From DASQDT01 sp036380435 (GTDB lineage: Bacteria > Acidobacteriota > Blastocatellia > Pyrinomonadales > Pyrinomonadaceae), in NCBI GenBank assembly GCA_036380435.1, contig DASVES010000433.1, positions 1 to 15,346 on the forward strand: DNA of 15,346 nt, in the 5' to 3' direction. The notes under the pieces were generated by a model. The model was not told the origin of the DNA, made no database searches, and saw nothing but the letters and a program-made list of their open reading frames with translations. Position numbers and translations under genes: made by a program. Below, piece by piece: positions 13,420 through 15,346 of this stretch. Numbering within the stretch: position 1 is the stretch's first letter; every line of letters begins with the position of its first letter.

Positions 13420-13962
13420 TCAGAGAATCTGACCGCCCCCTCGACGCTCGCCGCGACGCTCGCCGCGACGGTTCCTGCGCTCCTCGCGCTTCTGCTCCAT
13501 CTGCGCTTTCTGCTCCGCCGTGAGCACCGACAGCGACTCCTGCCGCATGCGGAACTCTTCGCCCATCAGCTTAGCCTGAAGCGCGGCGGCCTCGGTCAAC
13601 TTCTGGGCCGCGAGCTGCTCGTTGAAGGTGTTGCCCTCACCGGCCTGACGCACCTCGTCGTGCTTGGCGCGAAGCTGCTCGCGCAGCGCCCGTGTGCTCT
13701 CCCCGAAGCTCTGGTGAATCTGCTGGAGGCGCGTCTTCTGCTCCTCCGTCAGGTCGATGCCGCGGAACATCCCGCCGCCGAAGCGTCCGCCGCCGCGATG
13801 ATCGCCGCCGCCGCCGCGACGCCCGCCCCACTCACCACGCTTGCCGTGATCTTTACCCTGAGCGTCGCCGCCGCCGGTCTGGGCGATGGCGAAAGGCGTG
13901 GCCAGTGCGAGGCCCGCCACGGCGGCGATGGCGAACGTCTGAATCTTTCCGAGTCTTTTCAT
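13420..13962 (-). CDS. Periplasmic Spy/CpxP-like (LTXXQ) protein, Gly/Arg-rich
   Basis: This 180-aa exported protein has a signal peptide at 1-27 (cleavage after AIA). A Gly/Arg/His-rich linker (30-65, with GGRRGGGGDHRGGG) may bind metal or nucleic acid. A helical Spy-type domain contains LTEEQKTRLQQIHQSF (71-86) and LTAEQKAQMEQKREER (147-162), and the C-terminus is strongly basic (RRNRRGERRGERRGGG). AAGGAG lies 12 bases before the ATG. An ECF-type promoter element lies at 14026-14052, 64 bases upstream of the start. It is the first gene of a unit with the sigma, anti-sigma and second Spy-like genes. By family it should be a chaperone or stress protein outside the cytoplasmic membrane; metal stress is a possible but unproved signal. 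Confidence 0.85.
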   Translation of the reverse strand: MKRLGKIQTFAIAAVAGLALATPFAIAQTGGGDAQGKDHGKRGEWGGRRGGGGDHRGGGRFGGGMFRGIDLTEEQKTRLQQIHQSFGESTRALREQLRAKHDEVRQAGEGNTFNEQLAAQKLTEAAALQAKLMGEEFRMRQESLSVLTAEQKAQMEQKREERRNRRGERRGERRGGGQIL

Positions 13963-14025
13963 TTTGGTTTCGTGCTCCTTAGTTTACCTGTGTTCTTGTC
14001 TTCTGAGGAGAGCCTCTTAAGGAAA

Positions 14026-14052
14026 AGACACCGGGCCGCCCCCGCGGGTTAC
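14026..14052 (-). promoter_or_regulatory. ECF-type promoter P1, before the Spy/sigma operon
   Basis: On the minus strand it reads GTAAC, 17 bases, TGTCT, with GG before TGTCT. It matches P2 and P3 in both boxes and in spacing. The transcript would begin near 14018, giving a leader of about 56 bases. Confidence 0.78.
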
Positions 14053-14078
14053 CGACCCGGCGCCCTCGCGTGATTGCT

Positions 14079-14423
14079 TTAGCGATGATAGACGCGGCGC
14101 CCGTTCGGGTAAACGGTGACGAGTCTCCCGTTGGAGAGACGGTAGGTGCGCGCGCGCTGCGAAGTCTGCGGGTAGTACTGCCGGCTGCGCGAGCTGCGGA
14201 CGACACGCCGGCCGTTCGGCAGAGTGACGATGGTGCGCCCGTTCGGGCGGACAGCCACGCGCCGCCCCGTGTTCGGGCTGCGGTAGACGCGGCGTCCGTT
14301 CGGGTAGACGGTCACGGTGCGGCCGTCGCGCGTCCGGTACGTGGTCTGCGCCGAGGCGGTCGCCGACAGGCCCGCGATGACGGCCGCGACGGCGAGTGTA
14401 ATCCCCAAAATCCTTTTCTTCAT
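14079..14423 (-). CDS. Secreted cationic PNGR-repeat protein
   Basis: This 114-aa protein has a signal peptide at 1-25 (cleavage after ASA). The mature part is a run of short repeats centred on x-G-R: RDGR 32, PNGR 41, NTGR 51, PNGR 60, PNGR 69, SNGR 97 and PNGR 106. Most are nine residues apart and flanked by short beta-prone words such as TVTVYPNGRRVYR, suggesting stacked beta hairpins. It is very rich in Arg and Tyr, with almost no acidic residues. GAGGAG six bases before the ATG is a strong ribosome site. The gene has its own ECF-type promoter (14539-14565). I know of no function; binding to an anionic envelope polymer or polysaccharide is a guess. It ends 27 bases before the P1 promoter boxes of the next operon. 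Confidence 0.85.
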   Translation of the reverse strand: MKKRILGITLAVAAVIAGLSATASAQTTYRTRDGRTVTVYPNGRRVYRSPNTGRRVAVRPNGRTIVTLPNGRRVVRSSRSRQYYPQTSQRARTYRLSNGRLVTVYPNGRRVYHR

Positions 14424-14538
14424 TTTCTTCTCCTCTTGCTTGGTTCAGGGGGGAGACCCTGTGATTTATGACTGCGGGGAGACCGACCTAATGACTTCCT
14501 CTCGCTTGGACAACTCGCGGAAGCCTTCTGAACAGGTA

Positions 14539-14565
14539 AGACACCCGAAACCCTCGCGGGGTTAC
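14539..14565 (-). promoter_or_regulatory. ECF-type promoter P2, before the PNGR-repeat gene
   Basis: The minus strand reads TGTAAC, then TGTCT 17 bases after GTAAC, preceded by GG. The leader to the ATG at 14423 is about 110 bases, long enough to hold extra control. It is divergent from P3, about 90 bases away. Confidence 0.78.
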
Positions 14566-14653
14566 AGGCGTTCTTAATTCTTTACGCGCCGGTTAGAAAT
14601 GGGCGTCGTCTGCATCTAATACGGACGCTCGAATTGATGAGTAAACCGCCGCT

Positions 14654-14680
14654 GTAACGTCGCGCATTTAAACGGTGTCT
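14654..14680 (+). promoter_or_regulatory. ECF-type promoter P3, before the coiled-coil/M15-like gene
   Basis: The plus strand reads TGTAAC, then TGTCT 17 bases after GTAAC, again preceded by GG. The predicted transcript start near 14687 is just before GGGGAGG (14689-14695) and about 24 bases before the ATG at 14711. Outside P2 and P3 the 14424-14710 gap holds nothing else that I recognise. Confidence 0.78.
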
Positions 14681-14710
14681 ATCGACTTGGGGAGGATTTC
14701 CGAGCCGCCG

Positions 14711-15346
14711 ATGAGAGCTTTCAGACGCATACATTTAGCCGCCGCCGCGCTCGCGCTTTTGTGCGGCGCCCTCGCGCCGGCGCTCGGGCAGCAGCAGACG
14801 CCGGGCGGCAAACTCTCACAGGCGCGCTCCGCTCTCGTCGATTCGGCCGAGGCGCACAAGTCCAGCGCGGAGGAACTGCTCCGACTCGTCACTGAGGAGG
14901 CCGACCGTCTCTCCGCCACGCACGAACAGCTCAAGCAGCTCTACGCCGACGGCATCGTCTCCAAAAAAGAGCTTGAGGAGAGCGAACGCCGCCTCGCCGA
15001 CGCCCGCGCCAGACAGGAGAATTTGCGCCGCCAGATGGCCGACTCCGACCGTCTCATCGCCGAGACCGAGCAGGCCGAAAAACTCGCGAAATCGCGGCCC
15101 GCGTCGTCGAATCTGATTAGGCCGTCAATTAAGTTCAACTCGACGGCGGTCGTCATTCGCTACACCGGCAGGACACACTCGGCGGTCGCGGGCCTCGGGG
15201 GCGTACAGGCTTTCTTCTGGTCCACGTTCGGGCGTCAGCTCCCCTTGAGCGCCGTGGGACAATCGGCGACGCACGACCGCTTCGGCTACGACCACCAGCA
15301 CGCGGTTGACGTGCCGCTGCACCCCGACAGCCTGGAGGGCCGCGCC
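14711..15346 (+). CDS. Exported coiled-coil protein with M15/hedgehog-like domain (3' truncated)
   Basis: The gene runs off the window after 212 codons. Residues 1-26 are a signal peptide (AAAALALLCGALAPALGQ). Residues about 35-128 are a predicted coiled coil (LSATHEQLKQLYADGIVSKK, then ELEESERRLADARARQENLR), with a turn resembling those of HlyD/TolC-type hairpins. A globular domain starts near 138. GQSATHDRFGYDHQHAVDV (183-201) has His188, His195, His197 and Asp200 and recalls the zinc-site pattern of M15 peptidases (SxHxxGxAxD). The partner histidine would lie beyond the window. A cell-wall peptidase or inactive relative is likely, but the catalytic set cannot be checked. The ATG at 14711 is 15 bases after GGGGAGG, a rather long gap. 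The upstream promoter P3 links it to the local ECF regulon. Confidence 0.78.
   Translation, partial: MRAFRRIHLAAAALALLCGALAPALGQQQTPGGKLSQARSALVDSAEAHKSSAEELLRLVTEEADRLSATHEQLKQLYADGIVSKKELEESERRLADARARQENLRRQMADSDRLIAETEQAEKLAKSRPASSNLIRPSIKFNSTAVVIRYTGRTHSAVAGLGGVQAFFWSTFGRQLPLSAVGQSATHDRFGYDHQHAVDVPLHPDSLEGRA

Overview
The window is high-GC bacterial DNA. Its gene families point to an Acidobacteriota genome, possibly Blastocatellia. The evidence is an M14-type zinc carboxypeptidase tail, a beta-lactamase-fold hydrolase with TPRs, an ECF sigma factor of the TIGR02999 type paired with a membrane Ser/Thr kinase, a PEP-CTERM protein, a Uma2 protein, and many palindromic intergenic repeats. This placement is by family resemblance only; there is no rRNA or marker gene here.

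Layout. At 1-2569 two plus-strand genes encode the 3' end of an M14-like peptidase and a secreted serine hydrolase. At 2570-2923 there is a cluster of palindromic repeats. From 7300 down to 2924 a minus-strand series encodes a 56-aa membrane peptide, a four-helix membrane protein, an ECF sigma factor and a 923-aa Ser/Thr kinase. The sigma and kinase genes are separated by a nested palindrome built from heptamers. At 7301-7799 there is no gene, but there is a terminator, a long inverted repeat and a second palindrome family. At 7800-9645 there is a lower-GC restriction-modification islet: the tail of a lost methylase/restriction gene, an intact beta-class methyltransferase, and a convergent candidate restriction endonuclease whose start appears displaced by one base. 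A Uma2-family gene follows at 9730-10311.

At 10402-11598 lies a 1,197-bp unit with 27-bp terminal inverted repeats and a perfect 8-bp target duplication. Its only gene encodes a PEP-CTERM (exosortase-sorted) surface protein with its own terminator; I see no transposase. It looks like a non-autonomous mobile element carrying a surface-protein gene.

At 11726-15346 there is an envelope-stress-like locus. On the minus strand are a secreted cationic PNGR-repeat protein, a Spy/CpxP-like protein, an ECF sigma factor, its zinc-finger anti-sigma factor and a second, membrane-anchored Spy-like protein. On the plus strand is the start of an exported coiled-coil protein with an M15-like motif. Three transcription units here are preceded by the same bipartite element, GTAAC-N17-TGTCT, with identical spacing. 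I read this as the promoter recognised by the local sigma factor, which makes the locus a small self-regulated ECF regulon.
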